Shown here: positions 1 to 10,946 of the stretch, one piece after another
Position numbering within the stretch: position 1 is the first letter of the stretch
How the letters are laid out: the number at the start of each line of letters is the position of its first letter
Assembly (NCBI GenBank): GCA_903930145.1
Contig: CAIYXP010000173.1
Coordinates: 1-39,730, forward strand
Source of the DNA: an uncultured Methylococcaceae bacterium
Lineage (GTDB): Bacteria > Pseudomonadota > Gammaproteobacteria > Methylococcales > Methylococcaceae
Direction: 5' to 3'
DNA: 39,730 nucleotides
Made by a program: the position numbers and the translations under genes
Notes under the pieces: generated by a model
Database searches by the model: none
The model's input: only the letters and a program-made list of their open reading frames with translations
Told to the model about the DNA's origin: nothing

Positions 1-52
1 AACTTGATCTGAAAAGGAGATTGAACGAATTAAATAAACATAAAACATAATA

Positions 53-136
53 GTCCTCCTACGTGCTACGCACTTCGGCGGACAGCCTTCTTAAATCTCC
101 GGCTGGCCTGCCAGCCGTAGCTTTAGCGAAGGCTGG
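53..136. repeat. Cluster of short palindromes abutting the tRNA-Ser 3' end
   Basis: An imperfect hairpin at 53-83 (GTCC...GGAC arms around a TAC loop) is followed by a perfect one at 101-116 (GGCTGG, CCTG loop, CCAGCC). The second arm of that hairpin pairs again with GGCTGG at 131-136, which includes the encoded CCA end of the tRNA. On the tRNA strand the palindromes lie directly downstream, so they could act as a processing or termination structure. They could equally be a REP-like dispersed element that settled next to the tRNA. No gene is visible in 1-133. Confidence 0.6.
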
Positions 137-226
137 CGGAGAGAGTGGGATTCGAACCCTCGATGGAGCTTTTGGCCCCATACTCCCTTAGCAGGGGAGC
201 GCCTTCAGCCTCTCGGCCATCTCTCC
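134..226 (-). tRNA. tRNA-Ser(GCU)
   Basis: The minus strand folds as a class II (long variable arm) tRNA. The 7-bp acceptor GGAGAGA (226-220) pairs with TCTCTCC (144-138), and CCA is encoded at 136-134. The anticodon loop carries GCT at 192-190, reading AGC/AGU serine codons, and a GGTTCGAATCC T-arm is present. Length is 93 nt, usual for tRNA-Ser. It lies just downstream of csrA in the same orientation, a common gammaproteobacterial arrangement. Confidence 0.95.
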
Positions 227-258
227 ATTCGCAAATTGTAGTTACGACTTAACTCAGG

Positions 259-471
259 TTATTGATCAGGGTTTTCCGTGCCTGACAATCCCTGTTGTTG
301 GAGTTGTTGCTCTTTTTTGATTCTTTCGTAGATTTCTTCCCGATGTACGGAAACATCTTTCGGAGCATTTACACCAATACGTACTTGGTTGCCTTTGACA
401 CCCAATACGGTCACGGTTACATCATCCCCTATCATCAGGGTCTCGCCTACTCTACGAGTCAATATCAGCAT
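259..471 (-). CDS. csrA: Carbon storage regulator CsrA (RsmA)
   Basis: This is a 70-residue RNA-binding post-transcriptional regulator that binds GGA motifs in mRNA leaders. The whole family core is present: the MLILTRR start, GETLMIGD, the [17 protein letters not shown] strand and helix, and the YERIK helix, followed by a Gln-rich tail. Arg44 of the RNA-binding VHREE segment is kept. A purine-rich ribosome site (GGAAGAAG) precedes the ATG, and an extended -10 promoter lies about 100 bp upstream. The order recA-recX-alaS-lysC-csrA-tRNA-Ser is typical of gammaproteobacteria. Confidence 0.97.
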   Translation of the reverse strand: MLILTRRVGETLMIGDDVTVTVLGVKGNQVRIGVNAPKDVSVHREEIYERIKKEQQLQQQGLSGTENPDQ

Positions 472-567
472 AACTTCTTCCTTCCATCTTATATTACCAA
501 AATTGAAAAAAACCCGGCTTTATCGCGTTAGCCAACCAAAGCTTCCCCCAAACATGCCGAGCGGTAC

Positions 568-599
568 ATTATAGCAACAAATGTTTATCATAAAAAAGC
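568..599 (-). promoter_or_regulatory. Putative sigma-70 promoter of csrA (extended -10)
   Basis: On the minus strand, TATAAT (573-568) is preceded by TGC (576-574), an extended -10 element. The hexamer 17 nt further upstream is T-rich (TTTTTA) and only weakly -35-like. The transcript would start near 560 and give csrA a leader of about 90 nt. The AAAAAAGCTTTTTT palindrome at 592-605 overlaps the lysC stop and may separate lysC from csrA. Confidence 0.55.
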
Positions 600-604
600 T
601 TTTT

Positions 605-1825
605 TCAATGCGCCTGCTCCAAATCAAACGCATCATGCAAGGTTCGAACTGCAAGCTCAAGATATTTCTCATCAACAACCACGGAAATTTTGATTTCGGA
701 GGTTGAAATCATGCGAATGTTGACGCCCTCTTTGGCAAGCGCATCAAACATCTTGCTGGCAATCCCCGCATGTGACCTCATGCCCACACCGACGATGGAC
801 ACTTTGACAATCTTCTCATCGCCTCTGACCTTTTTAGCGCCTAAATCGTTGCAAGTATTTTCCAATATTTCAAACGCTTTTTTGTATTCACTCCGATTGA
901 CGGTAAAAGTGAAATCCGTGGTCTGATCCTCAGCCACATTCTGGACAATCATATCCACTTCAATATTGGCCTCGGCGATAGGCCCTAAGATTTTTGAAGC
1001 AATGCCGGGCCGGTCTGGCACACCCTGAACCGTCAATTTTGCTTCGTCGCGATTGAACGCGATGCCGGATATCAATGCTTTTTCCACGCCTGCTTCCTCA
1101 TAACTAATCAAAGTGCCCGAACCTTCTTCAAAGCTCGATAACACACGCAAAGGGACATTATACTTCCCGGCGAACTCCACCGAGCGGATTTGCAATACCT
1201 TTGAGCCAAGGCTTGCCATTTCCAACATTTCTTCGAAGGTGATGCGATCCAATTTCCTAGCACGGGGCTCGACTCGTGGATCGGTCGTATAGACACCATC
1301 GACATCGGTGAAAATCAGACATTCATCCGCCTTAAGGACGGCTGCCAAAGCCACTGCGGTGGTATCCGAACCACCCCTACCCAAAGTCGTGATATCACCC
1401 TCTTCGGTGACACCTTGGAAACCCGCCACCACAACGACCTTGCCTTCGTCCAAGTCTTTGCGGATTTCGGCGGTGCCTATGTCTTCAATGCGCGCTTTGG
1501 TGTGTGAGGCATCGGACAGAATCCGCACCTGCCAACCGGTATAGGAAACTGCCGGACACCCCCGCTCTTCCAAAGCCATGGCTAACAGGGCAATCGTCAC
1601 CTGCTCGCCAGTGGACAGCAGCACATCCATCTCCCTAGGGGATGGGCGTTCCTGAATGGCATGGGCCAGTGCGACCAGTTTATTGGTTTCGCCGCTCATG
1701 GCAGACACCACGACTACGACATCTTCACCTCGATCACGGGCCTTGTGAACCCGCTCGGCGACATTTTTAATGCGGTCGATGTCGCCTACCGAAGTTCCGC
1801 CATATTTATGAACATAAAGAGCCAT
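605..1825 (-). CDS. lysC: Aspartate kinase
   Basis: A 406-residue monofunctional aspartokinase making L-aspartyl-4-phosphate, the first step of the lysine, threonine and methionine pathways. The N-terminal amino-acid kinase domain shows KYGGTSVG (residues 7-14), SAMSGETN and the GRGGSDTTAVALAA nucleotide-binding stretch. Two ACT regulatory domains follow from about residue 265 and normally bind the feedback inhibitors. Length and layout match the LysC type whose gene also yields a short regulatory subunit from an internal start; a well-placed GTG start is present here (separate entry). It lies 25 nt downstream of alaS and is probably co-transcribed. Confidence 0.96.
   Translation of the reverse strand: MALYVHKYGGTSVGDIDRIKNVAERVHKARDRGEDVVVVVSAMSGETNKLVALAHAIQERPSPREMDVLLSTGEQVTIALLAMALEERGCPAVSYTGWQVRILSDASHTKARIEDIGTAEIRKDLDEGKVVVVAGFQGVTEEGDITTLGRGGSDTTAVALAAVLKADECLIFTDVDGVYTTDPRVEPRARKLDRITFEEMLEMASLGSKVLQIRSVEFAGKYNVPLRVLSSFEEGSGTLISYEEAGVEKALISGIAFNRDEAKLTVQGVPDRPGIASKILGPIAEANIEVDMIVQNVAEDQTTDFTFTVNRSEYKKAFEILENTCNDLGAKKVRGDEKIVKVSIVGVGMRSHAGIASKMFDALAKEGVNIRMISTSEIKISVVVDEKYLELAVRTLHDAFDLEQAH
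1085..1099 (-). promoter_or_regulatory. Possible internal ribosome site and GTG start for an LysC beta subunit
   Basis: Inside lysC, on the coding strand, GAGGAAG (1099-1093) is followed after 5 nt by an in-frame GTG (1087-1085, Val247). Initiation there would give about 160 residues containing only the two ACT domains. That matches the beta subunit known from alpha2beta2 aspartokinases, which also arises by in-frame internal initiation. Whether it is used here is inference. Confidence 0.4.
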
Positions 1826-1850
1826 TTTTTTAATTACTAGTAAAAGGAAA

Positions 1851-4451
1851 TCATGCCAGTTTCTGGCGCACCCAATCGGCTACGCCACTCAATGCGGCAT
1901 CCAATTGGGTTGGGTCGTTGCCACCGGCTTGGGCAAAATCTGGACGTCCACCGCCTTTGCCACCCACTTGAGTAGCCACTAGATTGACCAGGTCACCGGC
2001 TTTAATACGTGATGTCTGGTCTTGTGTCACCCCCGCCGCCAAGCTAATCTTGCCGTCCTTCACCGCTGCCACCAAGATTGCCGCGCTACCCAACTTGTTT
2101 TTCAGTTGGTCGACCAGATCGCGCAAAGATTTGGGGTCGGCATCGTCCATGCGGGAGACTAATAACTTCAAACCATTGATGTCTTGAGCCTGTGAGGCCA
2201 AGTCGGACCCAGCGGCACTGGCAAGCTTGGCTTGGAGTTTCTCCAATTCCTTTTCAAGCTGGCGGCTGCGGTCCAAAATCTGCTGGACTTTTTCATCCAA
2301 GCCGTCCCGACCTGACTTAACCCTTTCGCCAACCGTTTGAATCAAGGATTCGCTATGCTCCACCCATTCAACCGCGCCAAGGCCGGTGACCGCTTCCACC
2401 CGGCGCACACCGGCGGCTACGCCGGTCTCACTGACGATCTTGAAAAAGCCAATGTCACCCGCCCGTTCCACGTGAATGCCTCCACAAAGTTCAGTGGAAA
2501 ACTCACCAATGCGCAATACTCGCACTTCTTCGCCGTATTTTTCGCCGAACAAGGCCATCGCGCCCACTTTCATCGCATCATCTTTTGCCATGACTTGGGC
2601 GGACACCGCATTATTGGCGCGAATTTGGGCATTCACCAAGCGTTCAACCTCTCGAATTTGGTCATTCGTCATCGGCTCGAAATGGGAAAAGTCGAAGCGC
2701 AAGCGCTCGGCATTGACCAAAGAACCTTTCTGGGTGACATGTTCACCTACAATCTTGCGCAAGGCGGCATGGAGCAAATGCGTGGCGGAATGGTTAAGCG
2801 AAATGGCTTTGCGGCGTTCGCCATCGACTTCGGCTTTAGCGATTGAACCGACACTCAGTGTGCCTTCCAATAACTTGCCAACCTGTAAGATGATTTCGCC
2901 ACCCTGTTTACGGGTGTCGGTCACACTGAATCTCGCATCATCAGTACGCACACTGCCTCGGTCACCCACTTGTCCACCAGACTCGGCATAAAATGGGGTT
3001 TTTTCCAGCACCACCACGCCCTCATCCCCAGCTTCCAAACGATCCACGCTCACACCGCCTTTCAACAAGGCCAACACTTTGGTTTCTTCGTGCAGATGGG
3101 TGTAACCCGTGAACACGCAATGCGCATCTAGCTCAACCTCTTTGGAATAATCGGCGGCAAACTGGCTGGCGGCACGGGATTGCTTGCGCTGCCCTTCCAT
3201 GGCTTGCTCGAAACCCGCCATATCCACACCAAGATTTTGCTCGCGAGCCACATCGGCGGTCAAATCGATTGGAAAACCATAGGTATCGTAAAGCTGGAAA
3301 GCGGTTTCACCGGGAATCACCCGACCATCCAATTCTTTGATGCATTGGTCAAGGATTTTCATTCCTTGATCCAAAGTCTCGGCAAAGCGTTCTTCTTCCT
3401 TCAACAAAACCCGCTCAATCATGGATTGGGCTTTTGCCAATTCCGGGTAGGCTTCGCCCATTTCACCGCACAAAGGGCCGACTAACTTGTGGAAGAACGG
3501 TTCACGCAAACCTAATTTGTACCCATGGCGAATCGCACGGCGGATAATACGGCGCAGCACATAGCCGCGGCCCTCGTTGGAAGGTGTCACCCCGTCAACA
3601 ACCAAAAACGAGCAGGATCGAATATGATCGGCGATGACGCGCAAAGAACTATTGTTCAATTCCTTGAGCCCGGCCAAATTAGCAGCAGCGCTCACTAGGC
3701 TTCGGAACAGGTCAATCTGATAATTGCTATGCACTTGCTGCATCACCGCAGCAAGGCGCTCCAAGCCCATGCCAGTGTCCACCGAAGGCTTGGGCAAGGG
3801 AGTGAGGGTCCCATCGGCGGAACGGTCATATTGCATGAACACCAAATTCCAGATTTCGATGTAGCGGTCCCCGTCTTCGTTAGGAGTGCCGGGTGGCCCG
3901 CCTTCAATTTCCGGGCCGTGGTCATAAAAAATCTCGCTGCACGGACCGCAGGGTCCGGTATCGCCCATCGACCAGAAATTGTCCTTGGTGCCAATCCGGC
4001 TGAAACGCTTAGGGTCTATGCCAACTTCCTTAAGCCATATATCCGCCGCTTCGGTGTCTTGGTCGTAAACCGTCACCCATAGCCGCTCAGGCGCAAGCCC
4101 CAAAGTGCCGGTCAGGAATCCCCAAGCATATTGGATGGCATCACGCTTGAAATAATCGCCAAAGCTGAAGTTGCCCAACATTTCGAAAAAGGTATGATGG
4201 CGAGCGGTATAGCCGACATTTTCCAAATCGTTGTGCTTGCCGCCGGCTCGCACACAGCGCTGCGAGGTGGCTGCCCTGACATATGGCCGATCCTCACGTC
4301 CTAGGAATACATCCTTGAACTGGACCATGCCGGCATTAGTGAACAGCAAGGTCGGGTCATTGGAAGGTATCAGCGGGCTGCTTGCCACAACGGCATGGCC
4401 CCGATCTTCAAAAAACTTAAGGAATAATGAACGCAACTCGGCGCTAGTCAT
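1851..4451 (-). CDS. alaS: Alanyl-tRNA synthetase
   Basis: An 866-residue class II synthetase that charges tRNA-Ala. The start [10 protein letters not shown] at 4451 matches the family; the frame stays open for 20 more codons upstream, but those overlap recX and look non-coding. Motif 1 is in the first 60 residues ([26 protein letters not shown]) and motif 2 lies around [13 protein letters not shown]. The editing domain carries HSATHLLH (HxxxH) and [13 protein letters not shown] (CxxxH). A C-terminal coiled-coil and C-Ala region with GGKGGGR follows. Its start is separated by 29 nt from the recX stop. Confidence 0.97.
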   Translation of the reverse strand: MTSAELRSLFLKFFEDRGHAVVASSPLIPSNDPTLLFTNAGMVQFKDVFLGREDRPYVRAATSQRCVRAGGKHNDLENVGYTARHHTFFEMLGNFSFGDYFKRDAIQYAWGFLTGTLGLAPERLWVTVYDQDTEAADIWLKEVGIDPKRFSRIGTKDNFWSMGDTGPCGPCSEIFYDHGPEIEGGPPGTPNEDGDRYIEIWNLVFMQYDRSADGTLTPLPKPSVDTGMGLERLAAVMQQVHSNYQIDLFRSLVSAAANLAGLKELNNSSLRVIADHIRSCSFLVVDGVTPSNEGRGYVLRRIIRRAIRHGYKLGLREPFFHKLVGPLCGEMGEAYPELAKAQSMIERVLLKEEERFAETLDQGMKILDQCIKELDGRVIPGETAFQLYDTYGFPIDLTADVAREQNLGVDMAGFEQAMEGQRKQSRAASQFAADYSKEVELDAHCVFTGYTHLHEETKVLALLKGGVSVDRLEAGDEGVVVLEKTPFYAESGGQVGDRGSVRTDDARFSVTDTRKQGGEIILQVGKLLEGTLSVGSIAKAEVDGERRKAISLNHSATHLLHAALRKIVGEHVTQKGSLVNAERLRFDFSHFEPMTNDQIREVERLVNAQIRANNAVSAQVMAKDDAMKVGAMALFGEKYGEEVRVLRIGEFSTELCGGIHVERAGDIGFFKIVSETGVAAGVRRVEAVTGLGAVEWVEHSESLIQTVGERVKSGRDGLDEKVQQILDRSRQLEKELEKLQAKLASAAGSDLASQAQDINGLKLLVSRMDDADPKSLRDLVDQLKNKLGSAAILVAAVKDGKISLAAGVTQDQTSRIKAGDLVNLVATQVGGKGGGRPDFAQAGGNDPTQLDAALSGVADWVRQKLA

Positions 4452-4480
4452 GGAGTCTCTTTTGTATTGTCGAAAGCTGG

Positions 4481-4933
4481 CTAATCTTCGCCCCGGCGCA
4501 ACCGCCGCCATAGGGCCTGTATTCTGTCTTGCTCAAAACCCCGCTGGTTCAAAAACCGTAGCCGGTTGGCATAGTCCTTGGGGGTGACAGGCACTCCATC
4601 GCCATATTTCTTGTGGTGAACCTTTACCAATAAGCCGTCCCAGTCATAACTGGACAAGCACTGATTCGTTTCCTCACCGTGAATGCCATGTTGATGCAAT
4701 TCATGGCGTATGAGTTCCGCCCCATGGCCTTTTCCATAGCGACTGCGAACAAACACCTCGACGAACCGCACATCACTCTGCAAACCTTCCTCTGCCAATT
4801 CTTCCAGCGTCTGTTGGATTACCGCTGGGTCGAAACCCTTCTTCTGTAGATTGTGGACTAACTCGACGCGACTATGTTCCCTCGTGGCAAGCCAGCGCAT
4901 ACAAGCTGCCCGCGCTTCAGCTAAGCTGCTCAC
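4481..4933 (-). CDS. recX: RecA regulatory protein RecX
   Basis: A 150-residue all-helical three-repeat protein that binds RecA filaments and inhibits their extension. The family pattern is clear: an N-terminal AxxxLLxxREHSRxEL-like repeat ([14 protein letters not shown]), then [18 protein letters not shown], and a C-terminal [15 protein letters not shown] repeat. It begins 4 nt after the recA stop, so it is almost certainly translated from the recA mRNA, as in many proteobacteria. Confidence 0.93.
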   Translation of the reverse strand: MSSLAEARAACMRWLATREHSRVELVHNLQKKGFDPAVIQQTLEELAEEGLQSDVRFVEVFVRSRYGKGHGAELIRHELHQHGIHGEETNQCLSSYDWDGLLVKVHHKKYGDGVPVTPKDYANRLRFLNQRGFEQDRIQALWRRLRRGED

Positions 4934-4937
4934 TCAC

Positions 4938-5990
4938 TCAAAGCACATCATCAACGGGAATCGGCTCTGATTTGGCACTCAGCTTGGCTACCAAAGGCGC
5001 AGCCCCGCCAAAAGCTTTCTCGCGAATCTTGTTTTCCAATTCCTTGGCCACCTCAGGCCGCTCTTTCAGCAAATTGCGCACATTGTCCTTGCCTTGACCG
5101 ATGCGTTCGCCGCCATAGCTATACCAAGACCCGGACTTTTGCACAAATTCGAGTTGCACGCCCAAATCAACCAATTCGCCCTCGCGGGAAATGCCTTCAC
5201 CATAAAGCACCTCGAATTCGGCTTGACGGAATGGCGGTGCGACTTTGTTTTTCACCACTTTAACCCGTGTCTCGTTGCCGGTCACTTCATCGCCATTCTT
5301 GATCGCACCCGTCCGGCGAATGTCCAAGCGCACCGAGGCATAGAACTTCAATGCGTTGCCACCCGTGGTAGTTTCCGGGCTACCAAACATCACACCTATC
5401 TTCATACGGATTTGGTTGATGAAAATGACCAGCGTATTGGAACGTTTGATATTGGCGGTCAGCTTGCGCAAGGCTTGGGACATCAAGCGGGCTTGCAAAC
5501 CCACATGGGAATCGCCCATTTCCCCTTCGATTTCAGCCTTGGGGGTCAAAGCCGCCACCGAGTCGATCACCACCACATCGACACTGCCGGAACGCACCAA
5601 CATATCGGTGATTTCCAAAGCTTGTTCGCCCGTGTCGGGTTGCGACACCAGCAAGTCTTGCAGATCGACACCGATTTTCTCGGCATATTGCGGGTCCAGC
5701 GCATGTTCGGCATCAATGAATGCACATACGCCGCCCAATCTCTGGGCTTGGGCAATGACTGACAGGGTCAGGGTGGTCTTGCCGGAAGATTCCGGGCCAT
5801 AAATCTCTACGACACGCCCACGCGGCAAGCCGCCGCAACCTAGCGCAATGTCCAGCCCCAGGGAACCGGTGGGAATGACTTCGATATCGTGTGCGCCGAC
5901 ATCGCCCATGCGCATCACCGAGCCTTTGCCAAACTGCTTTTCGATTTGCGACAACGCCGCGTTAAGCGCCTTTTTCTTGTTTTCGTCCAT
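4938..5990 (-). CDS. recA: Recombinase RecA
   Basis: A 350-residue DNA-dependent ATPase that forms nucleoprotein filaments for homologous recombination. Walker A GPESSGKT is at residues 65-72. The Walker B strand ([17 protein letters not shown]), the L1/L2 DNA-binding loops ([36 protein letters not shown]) and an acidic C-terminal tail are all present. No CTGT-N8-ACAG LexA box can be seen in 5991-6071, and the region before the ATG has only a weak ribosome site, so SOS control is not supported by this sequence. Confidence 0.98.
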   Translation of the reverse strand: MDENKKKALNAALSQIEKQFGKGSVMRMGDVGAHDIEVIPTGSLGLDIALGCGGLPRGRVVEIYGPESSGKTTLTLSVIAQAQRLGGVCAFIDAEHALDPQYAEKIGVDLQDLLVSQPDTGEQALEITDMLVRSGSVDVVVIDSVAALTPKAEIEGEMGDSHVGLQARLMSQALRKLTANIKRSNTLVIFINQIRMKIGVMFGSPETTTGGNALKFYASVRLDIRRTGAIKNGDEVTGNETRVKVVKNKVAPPFRQAEFEVLYGEGISREGELVDLGVQLEFVQKSGSWYSYGGERIGQGKDNVRNLLKERPEVAKELENKIREKAFGGAAPLVAKLSAKSEPIPVDDVL

Positions 5991-6071
5991 CGTGATTAAT
6001 ATCTACTCTATGCGTCGGATACCGACATGAATTAAGCGTTATTATTCCACAAGTGGGGCCATTGGGCATAG

Positions 6072-6740
6072 TCATTGATAAAACGTTGGATCATCCACAC
6101 CCGCCGCCTCGAACCCCGCCTTGCGCAAACGGCATGAATCACAAACACCGCAAGCCCTGCCATTCTCGTCAGCGGAATAACAGGAAATGGTGTGTGCATA
6201 ATCCACACCCAAATCAAGCCCAAGGCGAATGATCTGCCCCTTGCTCAAATCAATCAGCGGCGTATGGATGTTAAAGCGTTGGCCTTCAACCCCTGCCTTG
6301 GTAGCAAGTTGAGCCAAATTTTCAAATGCCTTGATGAATTCCGGGCGGCAATCGGGATAACCCGAATAATCCACCGCATTGACCCCGATGAATAAGTCAA
6401 ACGCCCCCAATACTTCCGCCCAGCCTAAGGCAAAGGCGAGAAACACGGTATTGCGCGCCGGCACATAAGTAATCGGTATGCCTTCTTCATGATGATCCGG
6501 CACGGCAATCGACGTATCGGTCAGGGCCGAACCGCCAAAAGCATCCAAGCCCAAATGCACCACTTTATGATCCACCACCCGCGCATGTTCGGCAATGTGT
6601 CGGGCCGCGTTCAATTCCGCACTATGGCGTTGACCATAATTAAAGCTCAGGGCATAGCAAATATAGCCTTGTTGTTTGGCTAAAGCGAGAATCGTGGCGG
6701 AATCAAGACCGCCGGAAAGTAGGATGACTGCTTTTTTCAT
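6072..6740 (-). CDS. queC: 7-cyano-7-deazaguanine synthase
   Basis: A 222-residue enzyme converting 7-carboxy-7-deazaguanine to preQ0 with ATP and ammonia, on the queuosine pathway. The PP-loop SGGLDS is at residues 9-14. The C-terminal zinc site is a four-cysteine cluster (ISCYSAD...ACGVCDSC). The ATG at 6740 is chosen because GGAGG (6749-6745) sits 4 nt upstream and the PP-loop starts at the usual distance; the longer frame to 6896 is not conserved-looking. It is divergent from the CHAT gene across a 171-bp spacer. Confidence 0.95.
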   Translation of the reverse strand: MKKAVILLSGGLDSATILALAKQQGYICYALSFNYGQRHSAELNAARHIAEHARVVDHKVVHLGLDAFGGSALTDTSIAVPDHHEEGIPITYVPARNTVFLAFALGWAEVLGAFDLFIGVNAVDYSGYPDCRPEFIKAFENLAQLATKAGVEGQRFNIHTPLIDLSKGQIIRLGLDLGVDYAHTISCYSADENGRACGVCDSCRLRKAGFEAAGVDDPTFYQ

Positions 6741-6877
6741 TGAGCCTCCGAGCCTAACAGCGCCTTGAGAACGCAGTCTATCTTCGGGTCTATGCGGTGC
6801 TTCATGATGGAATCGGTTCAGGGTTGACAGTGTTGGGAATTTTAGCAGAACCCGTAAGATTTGCCGATGAAGTCGGT

Positions 6878-6883
6878 TATAAT
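6878..6883 (+). promoter_or_regulatory. Putative -10 box for the CHAT gene
   Basis: A perfect TATAAT lies 29 nt before the ATG at 6912, with a ribosome site (AAAGGAA) near 6897-6903. No convincing -35 lies at 16-18 bp spacing. A perfect TTGACA exists at 6824-6829, but its spacing is far too long for this -10. On the minus strand TAAAAT with an upstream TGC (6846-6839) could serve queC. Confidence 0.35.
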
Positions 6884-6911
6884 TCCCCTGTCTCATAAAG
6901 GAACTAGAACC

Positions 6912-9900
6912 ATGCCGACTGCCTTTACCTTGGAACTCTCCACCACAGGCCCTGCCGCTGCCGAATTCCGTTTGCTGGATGCCGATGGCATCCAGCTAGG
7001 CTACCAAGCCGTGGACTTCGCCCAACAACCCGCCTCGTTGATGCAAGGGGTGTTCAACCTCCGCGAATTCGTCAGCCATTATGCCGGCAACGTGGAAGAC
7101 ATCGGCGTGTTTCTGGCTAAAGAAGTGCTTGGTGGGCTGTTCACTCCTTTGGCAAACAGCAAAGTCGAGCGCACCTTGACGCTGTGTCTGCCCGACCCGG
7201 AAAACAACCCGCTCGCCGCCGCATTGGCGCGAGTGCCTTGGGAAATTGCCCGAGCCGCACCCGATCAGCCGACCTTGGCGGAAACCAATCTGCAAATCCG
7301 CGCCATCGCCCAATCCCAAGCTCAGGCGCAAGCCCTGCCCTTGATCCCCGGCGAACCGGTAAGGGTGTTGCTGGTGTTTGCCGAAGCGCCGGGTTCCACA
7401 CCCTTGGCGATGCGGCAGGAACGCCAAGACTTGCTGGAACTGTTCACCCGCGAGATTTTCCCCACACGCAAAGTGCAACTGGACATCCTCGCCCATGGCG
7501 TGACCCGCGAGCGCTTGCGGCGGCAAGTTGAGAAGCAGTGCGGCTATCATCTGCTGCATTGGAGCGGACATGGGGCTATCGACTGCTTGGAATTATATGG
7601 CGAAGATGGGGGTTCCGACCGGTTGTCCGGTGCGGAACTGGTCGAATTGTTCATCACCCAAGCCGGTGGCTACATTCCCGCCTTGGTGTTCCTCAGCGCC
7701 TGTCATTCCGGCGACCTCGGCGCCATCGCCAATTGGGATGATTTCCGCGCCCGTGTAACTGGAACGCATCCAGCACAGACCGACTCGGTGTTAAAAACCG
7801 AGTCGGTCCGCCCCTTAGCCGATCAACTCGCCGCCCAACCCGGCTACACCGGAACCGCGCACCGCTTATTGCAAGCCGGCACACCTGCCGTGGTAGCGAT
7901 GCGCTACGCCATCGGCGATGATTATGCGCGCAACCTCGCCCGCGAGTTTTACCGCCATTTATTTGCCGACGAACACAGCAAACCCGCTGCCGCCGCGCTG
8001 AACCTCGCCCGTAACACCTTGCGCCGAGACAAAGATCAAGGTTCGGGTTACAGCGCTTGCGACCATGCCACGCCGATATTGCATGGCGACAACATCTCAT
8101 TAAAGCCAGCCAAGGGCAAAACCAAGCGGGGCGAACTGCGTCCGGCCTTGAAAATCGGCGACATACGCATCCGCGAGCATCCTTATTTTGTCGGTCGCAT
8201 TCAGCCCTTGGCGACACTCGGCGGCTGGTTTGGCAAGAGCGGCGATGCTTGCCCGGTTGCCTTGATCCAAGGTTTGGGCGGCATGGGCAAGACCGCGTTG
8301 GCAGCCGAGGCGATAGACGTATGGCACGGTCAATTTGATTGGGTGTTCGCCTACCAAGCCAAGCCCGAAGCCTTGAGCTTGGAAGAAGTCTTGCGGGATT
8401 TCCATACCCGTTTGAATGAACAGCAAGGCGTTTATGCCGAGCGCATCAAAGACTTTCCCGCCGAAGCGGTTTGGCAATCGGCAAGGGAAGGCTTGCGTGG
8501 AACCGAACGCTACGCCAAATTGCGCGACAACCTATTGAAAGCCCTGCTCGAAGATCGGATTCTGCTGGTGCTGGACAATTTCGAGCGGAATTTGAAGCCC
8601 CATCCCGAACAAAGTGACAACGCAGCAAGCTCCCTCGCCCCCCGGGAGAGGGTTGGGGAGAGGGGTTCAAGCTCCCTCGCCCCCCGGGAGAGGGTTGGGG
8701 AGAGGGCGGACGATGAACAAAACCCCGCGCCCAAGGGCTATGCTTGCCAAGACCCGGAATGGGATGCGCTGCTTGCCGCGCTACCGGAAGCACTGGCGAA
8801 TTGGGGTTCGCGGGTGCTCATCACCTGCCGCCATAAACCGGCGGCACTCTTAGCAGGGACCCAAGGCCGCGAAGCTTTGCAAATCCGTTTGGAAACCCTA
8901 CCCACCGGCGAAGCCGTGCTATTCGCCCGACGGCATCCGGCTTTGCGCAATCTGTTTTTAGGCGATCCGCAGCAACATTTGTTATCCCGGCGTATTCTTA
9001 ATGTCAGCCGGGGCCATCCTTTGTTACTGGACCGGCTGGCTAAGCTGGCGGAACTGCCACAGCCCGAAACCTTACAAGACGCACTGAATCAATTGGAAAG
9101 CCGCGCCGATTTTTCCAAGCTGCCGGATTTGTTCTCTATCGGCGCAAAACTCCCGCAACAAGAACGCGATTATCTGCTGGACGCGCTGCAAACCTCGCTA
9201 GACGGCTTGCTGGAACTCGCTGAACCCGAAGCACGGCATTTGTTGTGGGTGTTGTCGCTGGCGGATGATCCAGTTCCTGAAGATTTGCTAAAAGGAGTTT
9301 GGTCGGGCATGAGTGAGCAACAAGAACTACAAGCCCATTGGCGGGAAATTATGGCGGCTATGGATCAACTGCCTTACGCAATTCGCAAGCAAGCCTATGA
9401 CCAAATGCCCGACGAGATTCGCGCCCTGCTCGACGAACCCGCCCCTGAACTAGCCGATATGAAACCGCTGTTGCAAACCCTGCTGGATCTGGGCTTGACG
9501 ACGGTGGAAGACGAGGTTTACACCTGTCATGAACTGACCCGCGAGCGCATCGCGGTGTGGATGCAAACCCACCCCGACGAACGCAAGAACCGCGACGAAC
9601 AGCAACTCTGGATCGCCTATGCCGAACGCTGGGTGCAATGGTTTGACAGCCTATTCCATGAAAACCAAGATGCAGCCTTGGAAATGGGTCGGCGGGCCTT
9701 GGTTGGCTTCGTTCGCGCCGGGGCGTTTGAGCAACTCGGCAGTTTTGCAAGTAATTTAATCGGTTCCACTAGCGACCCACGAGTGTTAAATGCGCTGCGG
9801 CCCCATTTGGAAACCGCCGTGGCGCAAGCCCCGGAAGGCCAAGCCCGTTGGCGTTGCCGTGGTATGCTCGCCGATGCGCTAAGTAGGGCTGGACAATACG

Positions 9901-10946
9901 AAGCCAGCCTAGGGTTTTATGTCGAAGCCGAAGCCGAAGCCCGATCCAACGAAAGCTGGGCCGATGTGGCAGCGATTATCGGCAATCGGGCGACTACATT
10001 GATGTATGCTAGCAAACTGGATATGGCGCGAGACAAACAACTAGCCAGTGCCGAGGCGGAGCGTCGTGCGGGTAGGCCAGAAATCCATGCGCTAATCAGA
10101 GAATTGGAAGCTTTGCGCATAGACATCATGCAAGGACAAGCTACCGAGGTCTTGGACCCCGTGGAAACGGGTTTGGCGAATATTGAAGACTGGCATAATC
10201 GAGCCGAAGCCGTGGAAACCATCACCGAAGCCCCTGACCGTGAATTCCGACTACGCGCCCTAGTCGGTGCGCTGGATATTGCGCGTATGGCTTATTTTCG
10301 ATTGGAACAATGGACGCAAGCCTTAATCAAGCTTGATCGGAGCATTGAAGTTCAACGCCTTGCCGGACGCGGTGAGTTTGAGATTGCCTTAAACCGCTTT
10401 AACCGGGCGGTGGTGTTGCAGAAACTAAAAGACTACGGCAAAGCCCAAGCCGAGTTGGAAAGCCTGCTGGAGTTGCAAGATTCCGCTGGTAATCACCGTA
10501 GCAAAGCAAAAATCCTATCCACCCTCGCCAACTTGTTAAATGATCTAGGCGATGTCAAGCAAGCCGTTATCCAAGAACGCCGGGCTTTGGCCTTAACCAA
10601 CACATTAGAAGATATCGCCGACCGGTCGATTTCGCATCACAACCTAGCGCTGTATCTGGAAAAATCCGGCTCGACGGTAGAATCGGCAGACCATCGACTC
10701 GCCGCGCTGGCTTATCGGCTTGCCGCCGGTTTGGGGCAGGATTTGAAAATGTCGCTGCACAATTACGGCGTCCTCTATCGACGAGCAAAGGCCGCCGGGA
10801 CGGAACTGGTTGTGCCTAGGCTGGCCGAATTGCTAGACAAACCCGAATTCACCGCATTAACCCACTGGCTGCAACAAAACGGCATACCCCCCGCCGACTT
10901 GCAAACCGCGATCTACCAAGCCTTGTCCCAAGCCATGTCGATGTAG
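6912..10946 (+). CDS. CHAT-domain protease fused to NTPase and helical repeats
   Basis: A 1344-residue protein. Residues about 135-400 form a CHAT (caspase-like) protease, with the catalytic pair visible as His220 in HWSGHG and Cys264 in [19 protein letters not shown]-like NTPase follows, with Walker A GLGGMGKT (454-461) and Walker B ILLVLDNF (Asp555). The rest is Leu/Ala-rich and helical, TPR-like from about residue 850 (for example the [14 protein letters not shown] stretch). In known families this layout is a sensor-switch-protease used in bacterial conflict or suicide responses; target and trigger are unknown. The ATG at 6912 has the ribosome site AAGGAA. Two oddities: an in-frame tandem repeat at residues 572-599, and a stop codon supplied by a palindromic repeat. 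Confidence 0.9.
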   Translation: MPTAFTLELSTTGPAAAEFRLLDADGIQLGYQAVDFAQQPASLMQGVFNLREFVSHYAGNVEDIGVFLAKEVLGGLFTPLANSKVERTLTLCLPDPENNPLAAALARVPWEIARAAPDQPTLAETNLQIRAIAQSQAQAQALPLIPGEPVRVLLVFAEAPGSTPLAMRQERQDLLELFTREIFPTRKVQLDILAHGVTRERLRRQVEKQCGYHLLHWSGHGAIDCLELYGEDGGSDRLSGAELVELFITQAGGYIPALVFLSACHSGDLGAIANWDDFRARVTGTHPAQTDSVLKTESVRPLADQLAAQPGYTGTAHRLLQAGTPAVVAMRYAIGDDYARNLAREFYRHLFADEHSKPAAAALNLARNTLRRDKDQGSGYSACDHATPILHGDNISLKPAKGKTKRGELRPALKIGDIRIREHPYFVGRIQPLATLGGWFGKSGDACPVALIQGLGGMGKTALAAEAIDVWHGQFDWVFAYQAKPEALSLEEVLRDFHTRLNEQQGVYAERIKDFPAEAVWQSAREGLRGTERYAKLRDNLLKALLEDRILLVLDNFERNLKPHPEQSDNAASSLAPRERVGERGSSSLAPRERVGERADDEQNPAPKGYACQDPEWDALLAALPEALANWGSRVLITCRHKPAALLAGTQGREALQIRLETLPTGEAVLFARRHPALRNLFLGDPQQHLLSRRILNVSRGHPLLLDRLAKLAELPQPETLQDALNQLESRADFSKLPDLFSIGAKLPQQERDYLLDALQTSLDGLLELAEPEARHLLWVLSLADDPVPEDLLKGVWSGMSEQQELQAHWREIMAAMDQLPYAIRKQAYDQMPDEIRALLDEPAPELADMKPLLQTLLDLGLTTVEDEVYTCHELTRERIAVWMQTHPDERKNRDEQQLWIAYAERWVQWFDSLFHENQDAALEMGRRALVGFVRAGAFEQLGSFASNLIGSTSDPRVLNALRPHLETAVAQAPEGQARWRCRGMLADALSRAGQYEASLGFYVEAEAEARSNESWADVAAIIGNRATTLMYASKLDMARDKQLASAEAERRAGRPEIHALIRELEALRIDIMQGQATEVLDPVETGLANIEDWHNRAEAVETITEAPDREFRLRALVGALDIARMAYFRLEQWTQALIKLDRSIEVQRLAGRGEFEIALNRFNRAVVLQKLKDYGKAQAELESLLELQDSAGNHRSKAKILSTLANLLNDLGDVKQAVIQERRALALTNTLEDIADRSISHHNLALYLEKSGSTVESADHRLAALAYRLAAGLGQDLKMSLHNYGVLYRRAKAAGTELVVPRLAELLDKPEFTALTHWLQQNGIPPADLQTAIYQALSQAMSM
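8627..8710 (+). repeat. Tandem 42-bp REP-like unit inside the CHAT coding frame
   Basis: Two nearly identical 42-bp units start at 8627 and 8669. Each carries CCCTCGCCCCCCGGGAGAGGG followed by TTGGGGAGAGGG, a GC-rich palindrome of the same family seen between genes at 23166, 26958 and 27042. As 42 is a multiple of three, each unit adds 14 residues ([17 protein letters not shown]). It lies between Walker B and the rest of the NTPase, probably in an exposed loop. Confidence 0.85.

Noticed and set aside
4452..4511. Upstream extension of alaS to 4511
   Set aside because: The extra 20 residues overlap the recX 3' end and do not resemble the AlaS start; Met at 4451 matches the family.
5094..5762. 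Long antisense frames opposite recA (also 2337-2846 opposite alaS, 26028-26579 opposite radA, 7693-8217 and 6996-7571 opposite the CHAT gene)
   Set aside because: They mirror the codon structure of strongly conserved genes, show no domain features and lack convincing ribosome sites.
5991..6071. LexA (SOS) operator upstream of recA
   Set aside because: No CTGT-N8-ACAG-like palindrome can be found in the interval.
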